A stretch of 64,000 bases of DNA, taken from positions 28,200,525 through 28,264,524 of the forward strand of contig JANJXV010000010.1 of the NCBI GenBank assembly GCA_024803745.1. Reading direction: 5' to 3'. Positions 11,700 through 23,280 of the stretch are shown here, one piece after another (positions within the stretch are counted from its first letter, which is position 1; the number at the start of each line of letters is the position of its first letter). Source of the stretch: Megascapheus bottae. Lineage: Eukaryota; Chordata; Mammalia; Rodentia; Geomyidae. A program made the translations under genes and the position numbers. The notes under the pieces were generated by a model. The model was not told where the DNA came from and made no database searches. It saw only the letters and a list, made by a program, of their open reading frames with translations.

Positions 11700-14180
11700 C
11701 TTACATCAGAAGGCCATTGATGTATATTGAATTGTCATTGCTATACACAATCATGTCTATTAAGTAATATCAAATAGAAGGAAATATAAAGTACAGTCAT
11801 GACTTATAATATTCTAAGAACTAGGATGTATTTATTATAAAAATTGGCATATGGGATAGTTAATAATGATTTATTAAGTCATTAAACATCACCACTATGG
11901 AACAAACAGGGAATCTATTATGATAGCATTTGGAAAGATCAGAGTCAAATCCTACATGGACTGAATTTCAATCCAACACTTGTGTATGCCAGTTCTGAGG
12001 AGGCTACAGTTTCCATACTGTATTCATTCCCAAGCTATATTGTAATCAGAATTGTCTGCTATAACTCAGCTCATTTATTTTGTCTATTGTAATAATATTA
12101 AGGAATTAGTGGGTAGATCCACAATTGCTGTTTCATGCTGTGCATTATATCTCAGTATTTTTGATAGACTGAATGTGTAAACTTTGGAAATGTCACAATT
12201 ACTAAAATAAGTTTATTTTTGTCCTTCTACAAACAGAAAGCAAAATGACACTCTTTTCATTTCTTGTCAAACAAGAGATACTCCTTAGAGACCTTTCCCT
12301 TGCTTGGTGCAAGTGCTAATAAAATTTGACAGCAAAAAATGTTTTTCTTTGTGAAAATATTTGGCATTAAGTTGATATCTGCTACAGATGCCAAGTTGTT
12401 AATTTTGGACTCTAACCTACTGTTTTTCCATTTTTCATTTCTTTCTCTCTATAGAGGGTAAATGAATATAACATTATATTATATCTTTTTCATTTATATT
12501 ATATCTTAACAGGAAAAAAAGTGTTTGTAATCCAAGATTTCATTCAAAAATGTTTATTTCAAAATGAGTGAATATATATATATATATATATATAATTCTG
12601 GGTTTGTTAAAATTGAGAATTCATCAATTTATTTCTATTTTAGAATGAATTTATTCATAAAACATCCCTCTAAAATTAAAAAACAACACATTTGCAATCT
12701 GTAATGTTGACTCAATACTTCTACTAAAAGAGAGATAATCACGATTATTCTAAATCATAATAAGCAAACACAACCAAGGCCAATGAGAAAATAAATATTG
12801 TTCCTACTCTGTTTTAGGTATCAGAAAGAAACTCTTTTTCATACTCCCAAAATGGAACATAACTCCTTCCATTCCTGAACTAACCATCAACAAAGGGTTT
12901 GGAGTTACAATTTATTGGACTGATCTATGAGAGTTATGATTTAAATTAGGGCGTTAAACACAATGCTTTCCATAATAGGCCTCTTTTGAATTAATGAAAG
13001 TAAAAAGAGAGAAAAAATATTCAAGATTGAGCCTGCATATCAACAAGGAAATTTTTCTTTGAAGTACCTACCCTTTGAGTCTTCAAACTTGCAGTCACTT
13101 CAAATTTCTATGGTCTATTGACATTTACATTTTATTCTATCAGGATCCTCATAGACATATTGACCATATGCAATTTGCAGTTCCCTAATTTTTTACTCAC
13201 TATCTTGTGTTACCAGATCCTGTTAAACTGGATAGAAGTATTATTCTCAGACCCAATTCTTTTTTGTATATTACAGCCTATGTAATCAGATTATCCATCA
13301 TTTATTACCTGAGCTTTCACAATTCTTTCCTTATGCTAGGCACCCAAACATTACATTTATGGATTGAATCTACTGTGTCATTTTTTTAACTTTTCTATTT
13401 TTTTCATATTTTTACATGTGATACTCACCTGTCATCTTGATCTAGGCCTCAACTTTGTTCAAGCGGTTAGAATGACTAAAGAACAAATCAGACATTTAAT
13501 AATCAACTGGAATATAAAATGACCTCTCTTATGGGTTCCCTTGATCCTTACTTCCTAGAATTTACATATTTGGTTAACCTTTTCTTCAGTATGGGCTAGA
13601 CTTCCTTTGCTCTAAAGAACACAGCACAACTGAGATAATAAGATTAGTTGATGCAATGACCTTATGAAAATATACATGATAATCCAATTTTCTAATGATT
13701 TTATCATTTTACATTTTAATAGTCATGTCAACTAGAGCAAATTACTTAGTAATGTCTTTCAGATACTTAAAAATCTAAATGTTTTTCTTTGTAAGTTGGA
13801 TGCATATTTTTCAATATAGTTCATGTATATTGAACATCAATCTTCCGTATAAAATGTTAGAGGAAAGACAAATTCTGAAATGTTTCAGAGAGAAAAATGG
13901 ATGTCTCATAAGAATAAATTTAAACACTGTTTCTAGGGATTTGTTTACAGTGAAAAAAAAGAGTGAAGAAGCAAAAGAAGGGATTATGCCTAAGAAAATG
14001 AGAGGAAGCTACTACATATCATATTTGGGATATATAAACATCAAGTTAGAGGAAAGAAGATATATAAATGAGAGAGCTATTAGGACATTGTTATAAACAG
14101 AAGGAGCTTTATATTTTCCCATGTAAGAAAAATGAGAAGGCAAGGTAAATCCATAAAATGATTTGAGTTTAGTTGAGATA
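11700..14180. other. Unique AT-rich DNA, no gene seen
   Basis: No exon or repeat other than a short TA microsatellite was recognised. A 105-codon open frame at 13779-14096 is Lys/Ile-rich, has no motif and is likely a chance frame. Confidence 0.5.
12572..12594. repeat. (TA)n microsatellite
   Basis: An uninterrupted TA run of about 23 bp. Confidence 0.9.
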
Positions 14181-14200
14181 CAGCTATAAAAAAATACAGA

Positions 14201-15508
14201 AAAGGTCTGTTGCAAATCTCTGCTAGTAGAGCCCAAGGTTTCTACTGATTATGACAAATGAGGGAAACCATTGAGCCTAAGTTCCTTTGAGTCTGGCTTA
14301 CTTCACTTAATATGATTTTTTCTAAGTCTTTCCATTTCGTAACAAATGGGGCGATGTCGTTTTTTCTGAGAGCAGCATAGAATTCCATTGTGTACAAATA
14401 CCACATCTTGTAGAACCACTCATCAACTGAGGAGCATCTAGGTTGCAATGATGCAATGAACATTGTTGTGCTAGTGGATTTAGTATGCCCTAGTTTCTGG
14501 ATGGTTAGATAAATGCCAAGTAGTGGAATTGCTGGGTCATAGGGGAGTTCTATGTTTAGCTTTTTGAGGAACTGCCATACTGCTTTCCATAGTGGTTGAA
14601 CCAGTTTGCATTCCTACCAACAGTGTAGTAGTGATCCCTCCTGGCCACATCCCCTCCAGCATCTGTTGTTATTAGTTTTCCTGATCCTGGCCATTCTAAC
14701 TGGAGTGAGGTAGAATCTTAGCGTTGTTTTGATTTGCATTTCTTTTATGACCAGAGTTGTTGAGCAATTCTTCATGTGTCTATAGGCCATTTTTGTTTCT
14801 TCTTCAGAGAAGACTCTCTTTAAGTCTTTAGCCCATTTTTTAATGGGATGGTTGTTTCTTTGGAGATTAGTTTTGGAGTGATTCAATTTTTCGAGCTCTT
14901 GATATATTTTAGATATGAGGCTTTTGTCTGCTGTATGGTTGGTGAAGATTTTCTCCCACTCTGTAGGCTTCCTAATTAATTTACTAGCTATCTCCTTTGC
15001 CATACAAAAGCTCTGCAGTTTAATGCAGTCCCACTTATCCAGCCTTTCTCTGATTTGTTGTGATTCTTGGTTCTTATTAAGAAAATTTCGAACTGTGCCA
15101 AGGAGGCCTATTCCTTCCTGTAAAGTTTTCAGTGTGTCAGCTTTTACCTCGAGGTCTTTGATCCATTTGGAGTTAATTGTAGTGTAGGGTGACAAAGAAG
15201 GATCCAACTTTAATTTTCTGCAGGTGCTTAACCAGTTCTGCCAGCACCACTTGTTGAAGAAGCTGTCTTTCTTCCATTATATTTTTTTGGCTTTCTTGTC
15301 AAAGATTAGGTGGCCATAGGACTGTGGTTTAATATCTGGGTCCTCAGTTCTATTTCATTTGTCTTCAGGCCTGTTCTTGTGCCAGTACCAAGCTGTTTTG
15401 ATAATTATTGCTCTGTACTAGAGTCTGAAGTTTGGTATTGAAATTCCTCCTGCACTGTTCTTTCTGCCAAGAAGTGTTTTTGCTATATGGGGTCTTTTAT
15501 TATTCCAT
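14201..15508 (-). mobile_element. L1 fragment with TSD but without its 3' tail
   Basis: This minus-strand copy corresponds to 16.29-17.63 kb of the full-length L1: the ORF2 C-terminal region plus the first bases of the 3' UTR. ORF2 pieces are open at 14614-15207 and 14242-14463. It includes the Cys-rich segment [15 protein letters not shown], and a deletion of about 20 bp near 14445 breaks the frame. It ends at about 14205 in the 3' UTR, before the last 300 or so bases and without poly(A). Nevertheless flanks match: tataaaaaaatacagaaaagg (14185-14205) versus atataaaaaatacggaaaagg (15508-15528), a TSD of about 20 bp with two differences. Confidence 0.8.
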
Positions 15509-15611
15509 ATAAAAAATACGGAAAAGGATTTTTACCCTGAGAAAATAGTGATATACACATCGCCTCTGCCCAGGAAGATTTGCTTCTATATTGATATCAC
15601 ATGAGGCATAA

Positions 15612-15613
<2 letters not shown>

Positions 15614-15657
<44 letters not shown>

Positions 15658-15670
15658 TGTGTATGTATGT
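15614..15670. repeat. (TG)n microsatellite
   Basis: About 20 TG units followed by a degenerate tgtgtatgtatgt end. Confidence 0.95.
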
Positions 15671-15905
15671 TAAAATCACAAATAATTTCCTAAGGGAAGA
15701 TGTCTCCCAATCTGATCTTGTTATTACCCTGTTGTCAATGTAACTAACATCTTAGTAATTGGCTTCAGGTATATCATTCTATTCTGACTAATATAGGGAA
15801 TATTGTTGTCATTTATTATGAACTATACATATGCATATTTCAACATCATAAAAATACTAGTGTTTAAAAAAATTAATATTCTACGATAGTATACTATTGT
15901 TATTT

Positions 15906-16317
15906 TTTTATTTATTTTTATTGTAATTAGTAAAAGGGTTACATGATATTTGCCAGATAGAAAGTGCACTAATTCACATACACTGATACCCTTTCACATG
16001 TCTTGGTACCCATTACCCTCCCCCCCAAACTTCCCACCCGTCTTGGTTTTCCCCCCTTCCCTATCAAATTTCAAATAACCAAATACAAATAAATCCAATA
16101 TATCAGATAACAAAGTGAGATACTATAACAATATGAGATAACCAAGGGACACCAAAGGAGATGAGAGACAACGTAGTACATTAAAGGACAACAATCATTC
16201 GTTATATGGCTTTTGTTTCAATATCCTGGAGGTCCTTTCAATTAGCTTCAGACTATATGGCCTTATGTATCAAGATTTTGCTCTATTGCAGATCTCTGCT
16301 AGTAGAGCCCAAGGTTT
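15906..16317 (-). other. 3' UTR of the full-length L1
   Basis: It follows the ORF2 stop (TAG at 16320-16318 on the minus strand). It includes a G-rich/C-rich stretch (plus strand cccccccaaacttcccacc near 16020-16040), as is common for L1 3' UTRs, and ends with aataaaaat-type A-rich sequence at the TSD. The same UTR end occurs at 27.0-27.18, 29.16-29.40, 37.6-37.78 and 47.4-47.57 kb. Confidence 0.85.
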
Positions 16318-19300
16318 CTACTGATTATGACAAATGAGGGAAACCAGTGAGCCTAAGTTCCTTTGAGTCTGGCTCACTTCACTTAATATGAATTTTTCTA
16401 AGTCTTTCCATTTGCTAACAAATGGGGCGATGTCATTCTTTCTGACAGCAGCATAGAATTCCATTGTGTACAAATACCACAACTTGTTGATCCACTCATC
16501 AACTGAGGGACATCTAGGTTGGTTCCATATCTTTGCTATGGTGAATAATGCTGCAATGAACATTGTTGTGCTAGTGGATTTAGTATGCCCTTGTTTCTGA
16601 ATGGTTGGGTAAATGCCAACCATTCAGTAGTGGAATTGCTGGGTCATAGGGGAGTTCTATGTTTAGCCTTTTGAGGCACTGCCACACTGCTTTCCATAGT
16701 GGTGGAACGAGTTTGCACTCCGACCAGCAGTGTAGTAGTGATCCCTCCTGGCCATATCCCCTCCAGCATCTCTTGTTATTAGTTTTCCTGATCCTGGCCA
16801 TTCTAACTGGAGTGAGGTGGAATCTTAGAGTTGTTTTGATTTGCATTTCTTTTATGACCAGAGATGTTGAGCATTTCTTCATGTGTCTATAGGCCATTTT
16901 TCTTTATTCTTGAAAGAAGACTCTCTTTAAGTCTTTAGCCCATTTTTTAATGGGATGGTTGTTACTTTGGAGATTAGTTTTGGAGTGATTCAATTTTTTG
17001 AGTTGTTGATATATTTTAGATATGAGGTCTTTGTCCTTGTTTGGTTGGTGAAGATCTTCTCCCACTCTGTCGGCTTCCTAAATAATTTACTAGCTATGTC
17101 CTTTGCCATACAAAAGCTCTGCAGTTTAATGCAGTCCCACTTATCCAGCCTTTCTCTGATTTGTTGTGATTCTTGGTTCTTATTAAGAAAGTTTCGAACT
17201 GTGCCAAGGAGGCCTAGTGTATCTCCTATTCCTTCCTGTAGAGTTTTCAGTGTGTCAGCTTTTACCTCCAGGTCTTTGATCCATTTGGAGTTAATTGTAG
17301 TGTAGGGAGGCAAAGAAGGATCCAACTTTAGTTTTCTGCAGGTGTTTAACCAGTTCTGCCACCACAACTTGTTGAAGAGGCTCTCTTTCTTCCATTCTAT
17401 TTTTTTGGCTTTCTTTTCAAAGATTAGGTGGCCATAGGTCTGTGGTTTAATATCTGGGTCCTCAGTTCTATTCCATTGGTCTTCAGGCCTGTTCTTGTGC
17501 CAGCACCAAGCTGTTTTGTGAATTATAGCTCTGTAATAGAGTCTAAAGTTTGGAATTGAAATTCCTCCAGCACTGTTCTTTCTGCTAAGAAGTGTTTTTT
17601 GCTATACTGGGTCTTTTATTATTCCATATGAAATTTTGATTTCCCTCTTCTATTTCTTTAAAGAATGACATTGGGATATTGATGGGTATTGCATTGAATT
17701 TGTAGATAGCCCTTGGCAAGATTTTCATTTTCACAATGTTGATTCTTCCAATCCAGGAGCATGGGAGGTTTTTCCATTTCCTTAGTTCTACTTTAATTTC
17801 CTTTTTTAGGGTTTTAAAGTTTTCATCAAAAAGGTCCTTTACATTCTTAGTTAAGCTAATTCCTAGGTACTTTATTTTCTTTGAGGCTATTGTGAAAGGA
17901 GTTTCTTTCCTGATTATTGCCTCATTCCTCTCACTGTTGGCGTAAAGGAAAGCAGTTGATTTTTGAGGGTTGATTTTATAGCCTGCTACTCTTCCAAAGT
18001 TTTGAATCAGCTCAAGGAGGTTGGGAGTAGAGTCTATAGGATTCCTTAAATACAAATCATGTCATCTGCAAAGAGGGATAGTTTTATTTCCTCTTTCCCT
18101 ACTTGGATCCCCTTTATGCTTGCTTCTTGCCTTATTGCACTGGCTAGGAATTCTAGTACTATGTTAAAGAGTAGTGGAGAGAGTGGGCATCCTTGTCTCG
18201 TTCCTGATTTTAGAGGGAATGGCTTTAGATTTTCACCATTAAGTGTAATACTAGCAGTGGGTTTCTCATACACAGCCTTTATTACATTGAGGAATGTTCC
18301 ATGGATTCCTAATTTCTCCAGAGCTTTTAACATAAAGGGGTGTTGGATCTTGTCAAATGCCTTTTCCGCGTCTGTTGAGACAATCATGTGATTTTTGTCC
18401 TTGCTTCTGTTGATGTGTTGAATTATATTAATTGATTTGCGTATGTTGAACCAGATTTGCCTCCCTGTGATGAATCCAGTTTGATCATAGTGTATAATTT
18501 TTTTGATGAGTTGTTGTAGATGGTTGGCCAGTATTTTGTTGAGAAGTTTTACATCGATGTTCATCAAAGAAATAGGTCTATAGTTCTCTTTCTTTGATGA
18601 ATCTCTGTCTGGTTTGGGGATGAGGGTTATACAGGCTTCATAGAAAGAGTTTGGTAAGGAACCTTCATTTTCAATTTCGTTGAAGAGCTTGAGGAGTATT
18701 GGTGTGAGCTCTGCTTTGAAGACCTTATAGAATTCAGCTGTGAATCCATCTGGCCCTAGGCTTTTCTTAGGTGAAAGGTCTCTACTTGCCATTTCTATTT
18801 CAGAGCTTGAAATAGGCCTGTTGAGTTGGCTTAGTTCTCCTTGGTTTAGTGTGGGTATGTTAATATTGGCTAGGAATTCATCCATTTCATCTAGATTCTC
18901 AAATTTGTTGGCGTAAAGGTTTGAGAAGTATTCCCTCATGATATTCTGGATCTTGGTAATTTCTGTCGTGATATTACCATTTTCATCTGCGATTTTGTTT
19001 ATTTCGATATGCTCTCTTCTTTTTTTGGTGAGATTTGCTAAGAGCTTGTCAATTTTGTTAATTCTTTCAAAGAACCAACTCCTTGTTTTGTTGATTCTTT
19101 CTATAGTTTTTTTGGATTCCAAATCATTTAGTTCTGCTTTGATTTTAAGTATTTGTGTTCTTCTACTGGGATTAGGGTTGGTTTGTTGCTCTTTTTCCAG
19201 GAGCTTAAGGTGAGACATTAACTTGTTGGTTTGCAATTTTTCCAACTTGTTGTTGTAGGCACTCAGAGCTATAAATTTTCCTCTGAGTGTTGCCTTTGCT

Positions 19301-20170
19301 GTGTCCCAAAGGAGTTGGTATTTTGTGTGCTCCTTACTGTTAAATTTCATAAACTGTTGGATATCTGTTCTGATCTCTTCGATGACCCATTGGTGATTCA
19401 ACAATGTGTTGTTCAGTCTCCATGAGTTACAGGGTTTTCGTTGGTGGAGATGTGTGTTCAGTTCCAATTTGATGTCTTTGTGGTCTGAGAGTGTGCATGG
19501 AATAATTTCTGTGTTTCTGAATCTGACCAGGTTTGTTTTATGGCCTAAGATGTGATCTATTTTGGAAAATGTTCCATGTGCTGCTGAGAAAAACGTATAT
19601 TGTGTTGTTGCTGGGTGGAATATTCTGCAGATGTCTGTTAGATCTAGTTGGTCTATATAGTTGTTCAGTTCTAAGGTTTCTCTGTTGAGTTTTTGCCTTG
19701 TTGATCTGTCCATAGGTGAAAGTGATGTGTTAAAGTCACCGACAATCACTGTATTTGGATCTATGTATGATTTCAGTGTAAGTAAAGTTTGCTTGATGAA
19801 GTTTGGAGCTCCGGGATTGGGTGTGTAAATATTTAGGATCGTTATGTCTTCCTGGAGGAAAGATCCCTTTAGTAGTATGTAGTAACCTTCTTTGTCTTTT
19901 CTTACTAATTTTGGTTTGAAGTCTATTTTATCTAATATGAGGATGGCAACTCCAGCCTGTTTATGGGTGCCGTTAGCTTGATAGAGTTTATTCCCACCTC
20001 TCACTTTCAAAAGATGATTGTTTTTTTGGGGTAAGATGTGTCTCTTGAAGACAGCAGAACGATGGCTCTTGCTTTTTGATCCAACTAGACAGCCTATGCC
20101 CTTTAATTGGAGAGTTAAGTCCATTGATATTGAGAGTTAGGATTGAGAGATATTTATTAGTTCCTACCAT
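16318..20170 (-). pseudogene. L1 ORF2: endonuclease-reverse transcriptase, frameshifted
   Basis: ORF2p nicks the target and primes cDNA synthesis on it. The start is the ATG at 20170 ([19 protein letters not shown]). Endonuclease residues visible are N in LNINGL, E in LQETHL, VGDFNT and SDH. A frameshift near 20000 moves into a 692-codon open frame (20124-18046) carrying the rest of the endonuclease and the reverse transcriptase: motif [13 protein letters not shown], motif [15 protein letters not shown], catalytic motif C LFADDM. One base is missing straight after FADD (about 18050), then an open piece runs to 17585, where an extra A in an A-run gives another shift. C-terminal pieces lie at 17367-16990, 16897-16580 and 16623-16318. 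In the Cys-rich domain one cysteine has become tyrosine (CWRGYGQ, against CWRGCSQ in the 46.7-kb copy), and a short duplication near 16620 breaks the frame. Expected intact length is about 1,280 residues. Confidence 0.95.
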
Positions 20171-20218
20171 TTTTAAAAGCTTTTATTAGGGCCTGTGTCT
20201 TGACAGTTCTTGTGGTCC

Positions 20219-21413
20219 TTAGATGATATGCTGTTTAGGTGCCATTTCTTTCCCTATATTGCATTTATTTTGGTTTTCTATGTATTGAAGATCTTTGAGA
20301 ATTCTCTGTAGTGTTGGTTTTGTTTTGACATATTGTTGCAGCTTTTCCCTGGAATGGAATGTTGTTATTGTTCCCTCAGTTATGAATGAGAGCTTAGCTG
20401 GGTACCGTATTCTTGGTTGGTAGTTATTTGACTTAAGGGCATGACATATATGCTTCCAGTCACTTCTTGCTTGCATGGTCTCTGCTGAGAAATCTGGGGT
20501 TATTCTTTTTGGTTTTCCTTTATAGGTTACTGATCCCTTTTCCCTGGCGGCCTTTAGGATCCTTTCTTTGGTTTCTATTGATCCAGTTCGGATTACGATG
20601 TGGCGGTGAGATGTTCTTTTCTGGTCAGGTCTGTTTGGGGTTCTAATAGCTTCTTGTATTTGGATGGGCCTGCCCTTCTGGATATTTGGGAAATTCTCTG
20701 AGATGATTCCCTGAAATATATTTCCAATACCATTGACCTCTTTCTCCACGCCCTCCTCAATACCAATTAGCCTTAAATTAGGCTTCCTAATTGTATCTTG
20801 GACCTCCTGAAGCACTCTCTCATTGTCCTAGATTTGGATTGACTCATTTTCTGTTCTTTCTCTATAATAACTAAATTATCTTCAGCCCCGGAGATTCTCT
20901 CCTCTGCATTGTCTAACCTGCTATCAAAGCTATCTACTTTATTTTTCATGTCCCTTGCTTCTAATTGCTCATTTTTGATGCCTTGCATCTCTTCTTTTAG
21001 ATCATGTATGGATTTCTTTAGCTCCTTGATTTCCATTTGAGTGGTTAGCTCAGTAGCTTTATTTTCTTTGAACATTTGCTGGAGTTTGGTCACCTTTTTA
21101 TTTGTGGATTCTGTGAATTCATCCATCTTTCTTTGAAAAACCTTATTATGACCTCCTTTATGGCTTCTTCTTTTTCACTTATCACCTTGTTTATGGTTTC
21201 CTCTTGTTTAGCTATGGCTTCCTCCCTTATCTCTTTCTTTATATTTTCACATTTTTCATTAATGATGTTTATCAATTGCATTTGTATAGCACTTGGACGA
21301 CTCTCAAGACTCTCCTCTAGGTTTGCCAGTGACTGTTCCATTGTCTGTTTACATTGGGTGGGGGATGTTGTTTCTTGATTTGACATTTTTCTTGAGTTTC
21401 TTGTTCTGCCCAT
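20219..21413 (-). pseudogene. L1 ORF1 (ORF1p RNA chaperone), frameshifted
   Basis: ORF1p coats L1 RNA as a trimer. The start is the ATG at 21413 (MGRTRNSRKMSNQETTSP). The first 100 or so residues are Glu/Lys-rich and coiled-coil-like. A frameshift at about 21130, next to an A-run, passes into the piece MDEFTESTNKKVTKLQQM (21126-20773), which continues the coiled coil. A second frameshift near 20850 and a TAG at about 20828 precede the last piece, 20815-20219. That piece holds the RRM and C-terminal domain, with RPIQIQEAIRTPNRPDQ, KERILKAAREKGSVTYKGK and ITPDFSAETMQARSDW. The combined length is about 395 codons, slightly longer than human ORF1p (338), as is usual in rodents. Confidence 0.93.
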
Positions 21414-23264
21414 TTGAAAATGGGAGCTAGATTAATGCTAAACAGGATTATAGTTTTTCAGATATAACCAACCTAGACCTCTGTAGCTGGCAGATACTAG
21501 ATGTTCACAAGTTTTGATTGGTGTTATCACTCTTTCTTTTTGTGCAGTTACGGACCAGTCTAATACATCCACTGATAAGCGATTTATACCCAAAACAATA
21601 AGACTCTCTGTCCAGTCTCTATTGTCTTTAAGTCCCTCTGAGCCTAGAGAATAATTAAACACCTAGATATACAGTATTGCTCAACAGCCATCAAGTGTAG
21701 ATCCATGCAGTATAAGGGTTGAAAGACGAACAGAGGTTCAGAGATAGCAAAATAGAATGAGAGAGGTTAGGGGAGGTACAAGAGGATTAACGTAGGAGTG
21801 TAAAAATATTGTAGTAATGAAGAATAGGTATAGCGTAAGGATACCTGACCTAAGTTGGTAAGTACGTAGCGTATTTGAGTACAAAGTCTGGAGAGTATTA
21901 GAATAAAACTTATGTGTTGCTGCACGACTAGCTCTTAGCCCAACCAGTGGCCTCACAGTGGACCATGGGATGGATCTGTGAGCTTCCTTCTGAGCGCAGT
22001 TGGCGGTTGTTTTCCTGTGCTGCTTCCAGGGGCGGCCCCAAGCCAAGGGTCTGGGGATTGAGAGTTTCAGGGGCTCTCAGCAGGACCAGCAGGAGACCAC
22101 TCTGTTCCCCGGGGCCGGGTCCAGCTGAGGACGTGGGCTCCAAGGGCGGAGCCGCGCCTTTTTGATTCTCAGAAGGGGAGCTTGGCTGCTGGTCAGCCCT
22201 TCAGATCCCTGCTTTGTTTCCACTGCTTTGTCAGAGTCTGTGACTGTGGTGGGCCCTTTGGTGCTGTCTTGCTCAGGATTCCCAGCTGGAGGATGCCCCG
22301 CTCAAGAATTGAGGGGGGGCAGATGCTGGCTCCTATTTTCCCGCACCCCCTACCCGCTGTTGTAAGGCAGGGACCCAGCGCCCTCCACTCTCCAGATCCA
22401 GTGGCCTGGGAGAGGAGCCTGGTGGGCGGGTGGGATCTGGGACAGCTCTGCTTCCCCTGGTGGGGTGCTGAGTCTTAGGGTCCACCCGCTTGTCAGTCTC
22501 CAGTCAGAGGGCTGGGGGTTGATCCCGTTGGGCGAGTGGGAGTTGGGACAACCCCGCCTCCCTTGGTGGGGTGCTGGGTGTTAGGTAGCCCGCCTGTCAA
22601 TCTCCAGTCAATGGCCTGAGGGAGGGGGCTGTTGAGGGGAGGAACAGGATTCTAAATTCCTTGCCCCCCTGCTCTTGCCAGTCTTTCTCGGGCGGGGTGG
22701 AGGCGTCTGAGTTAAGTTCTATTGCTTGGCACCTGCTCTGCTTTCCCGATGTGTTTGGGGACGCGCTTTATTACTCACGCCTCTGCGTCCGTCTGCGGGT
22801 GCTCCAAGGTCGTGGGGAGTCTTTCACTCCCCTCGGGTCTCTGCTGCTGCCTGTGTTCTGCGTCTGGGTTCCACTGCTTGCTATTCTGGTTCGGAGTCTG
22901 GGTCCCGCTGCTTCCGCCGTTCGCTGGCTGGGTTCTGTGCTGGTTTCTGCAGCAGTTGGGCTCCCAGCCTGGTGCCCTCCACTGCTGCCACTTTTCGTGG
23001 CTTGGGGCGGGTGCCCGCCGCAGCTTTTCGTGGCTTTCTGAGGCTTTTGAGGCTTGGAGCGGAGAGAGGTGGGGGAGGGGTCCTCACGTTCCAAATTCTT
23101 TGAGAAAGTTGGATGTGAGTTTATCTGGATTTCTTTTCCGGTTTAAGTCCTTCTCCGTTGCTTTTTGTGTTCGTTGTTGTGGATTTCTTAAGGTAGTTGG
23201 CTCGTGGGACTCCCTGGTTCTCTCTTTTTGTGAGAGAGAGGTAGACGCCATCTTCCGTCTTCGC
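21414..23264 (-). promoter_or_regulatory. 5' UTR / internal promoter of the full-length L1
   Basis: About 1.85 kb lies between the L1 5' end and ORF1. The 5' end reads (minus strand) gaagacggaagatggcgtct, containing AAGATGGCG, the consensus core bound by YY1 at L1 and other promoters. The segment 21.95-23.25 kb is GC-rich with many CpG dinucleotides, in sharp contrast to the AT-rich surroundings, and would behave as a CpG-island-like promoter. A tandem repeat with a unit of about 105 bp lies at 22.40-22.64 kb. Long open frames on both strands (for example 22722-23312 plus, 23094-22771 minus) follow from the high GC content. Confidence 0.75.
22403..22640 (-). repeat. Tandem repeat of about 105 bp in the L1 5' UTR (2.3 units)
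   Basis: Unit 1 (about 22403-22508) and unit 2 (about 22509-22612) share in order: ggcctggg/ggctgggg, gtgggatctgggaca/gtgggagttgggaca, tggtggggtgctg, gtctta/tgttag, cgcttgtcagtctccagtcag/cgcctgtcaatctccagtca. A third partial unit begins ggcctgaggga at 22613. The ctctccag at 22388-22395 looks like the tail of a preceding unit. Such arrays are reminiscent of promoter monomers in mouse L1 5' ends, though no sequence homology is claimed. Confidence 0.8.
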
Positions 23265-23280
23265 TATACTATTGTTATTT

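Larger units (their letters stand above)
15906..23264 (-). mobile_element. Full-length L1 retrotransposon, both ORFs broken
   Basis: A complete minus-strand L1 of about 7.36 kb. It is framed by an exact 16-bp TSD, tatactattgttattt, at 15890-15905 and 23265-23280. In element order it has a GC-rich 5' UTR (23264-21414), ORF1 (21413-20219), a spacer of 48 bp, ORF2 (20170-16318) and a 3' UTR (16317-15906) ending in an A/T-rich tail. Frameshifts and stops in both ORFs mean it cannot transpose by itself, but long open segments and the exact TSD point to a relatively recent insertion. The other L1 pieces at 14.2, 26.3, 29.2, 37.0 and 46.2 kb resemble this family. Confidence 0.95.

Noticed and set aside
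13779..14096. 105-codon open frame
   Set aside because: AT-rich, no motif, no splice or promoter context, and overlapped by an antisense frame; expected by chance.
14915..15187. Plus-strand frames of 60-116 codons inside the 14.2-21.4 kb L1s
   Set aside because: Antisense shadows of L1 ORF2/ORF1; the minus-strand translation has the known motifs.
22661..23103. GC-rich region with several overlapping open frames of 107-196 codons, looking like a gene or CpG-island promoter
   Set aside because: It lies wholly within the 5' UTR of a full-length L1 defined by TSDs and downstream ORFs; the frames have no domains and follow from high GC content.
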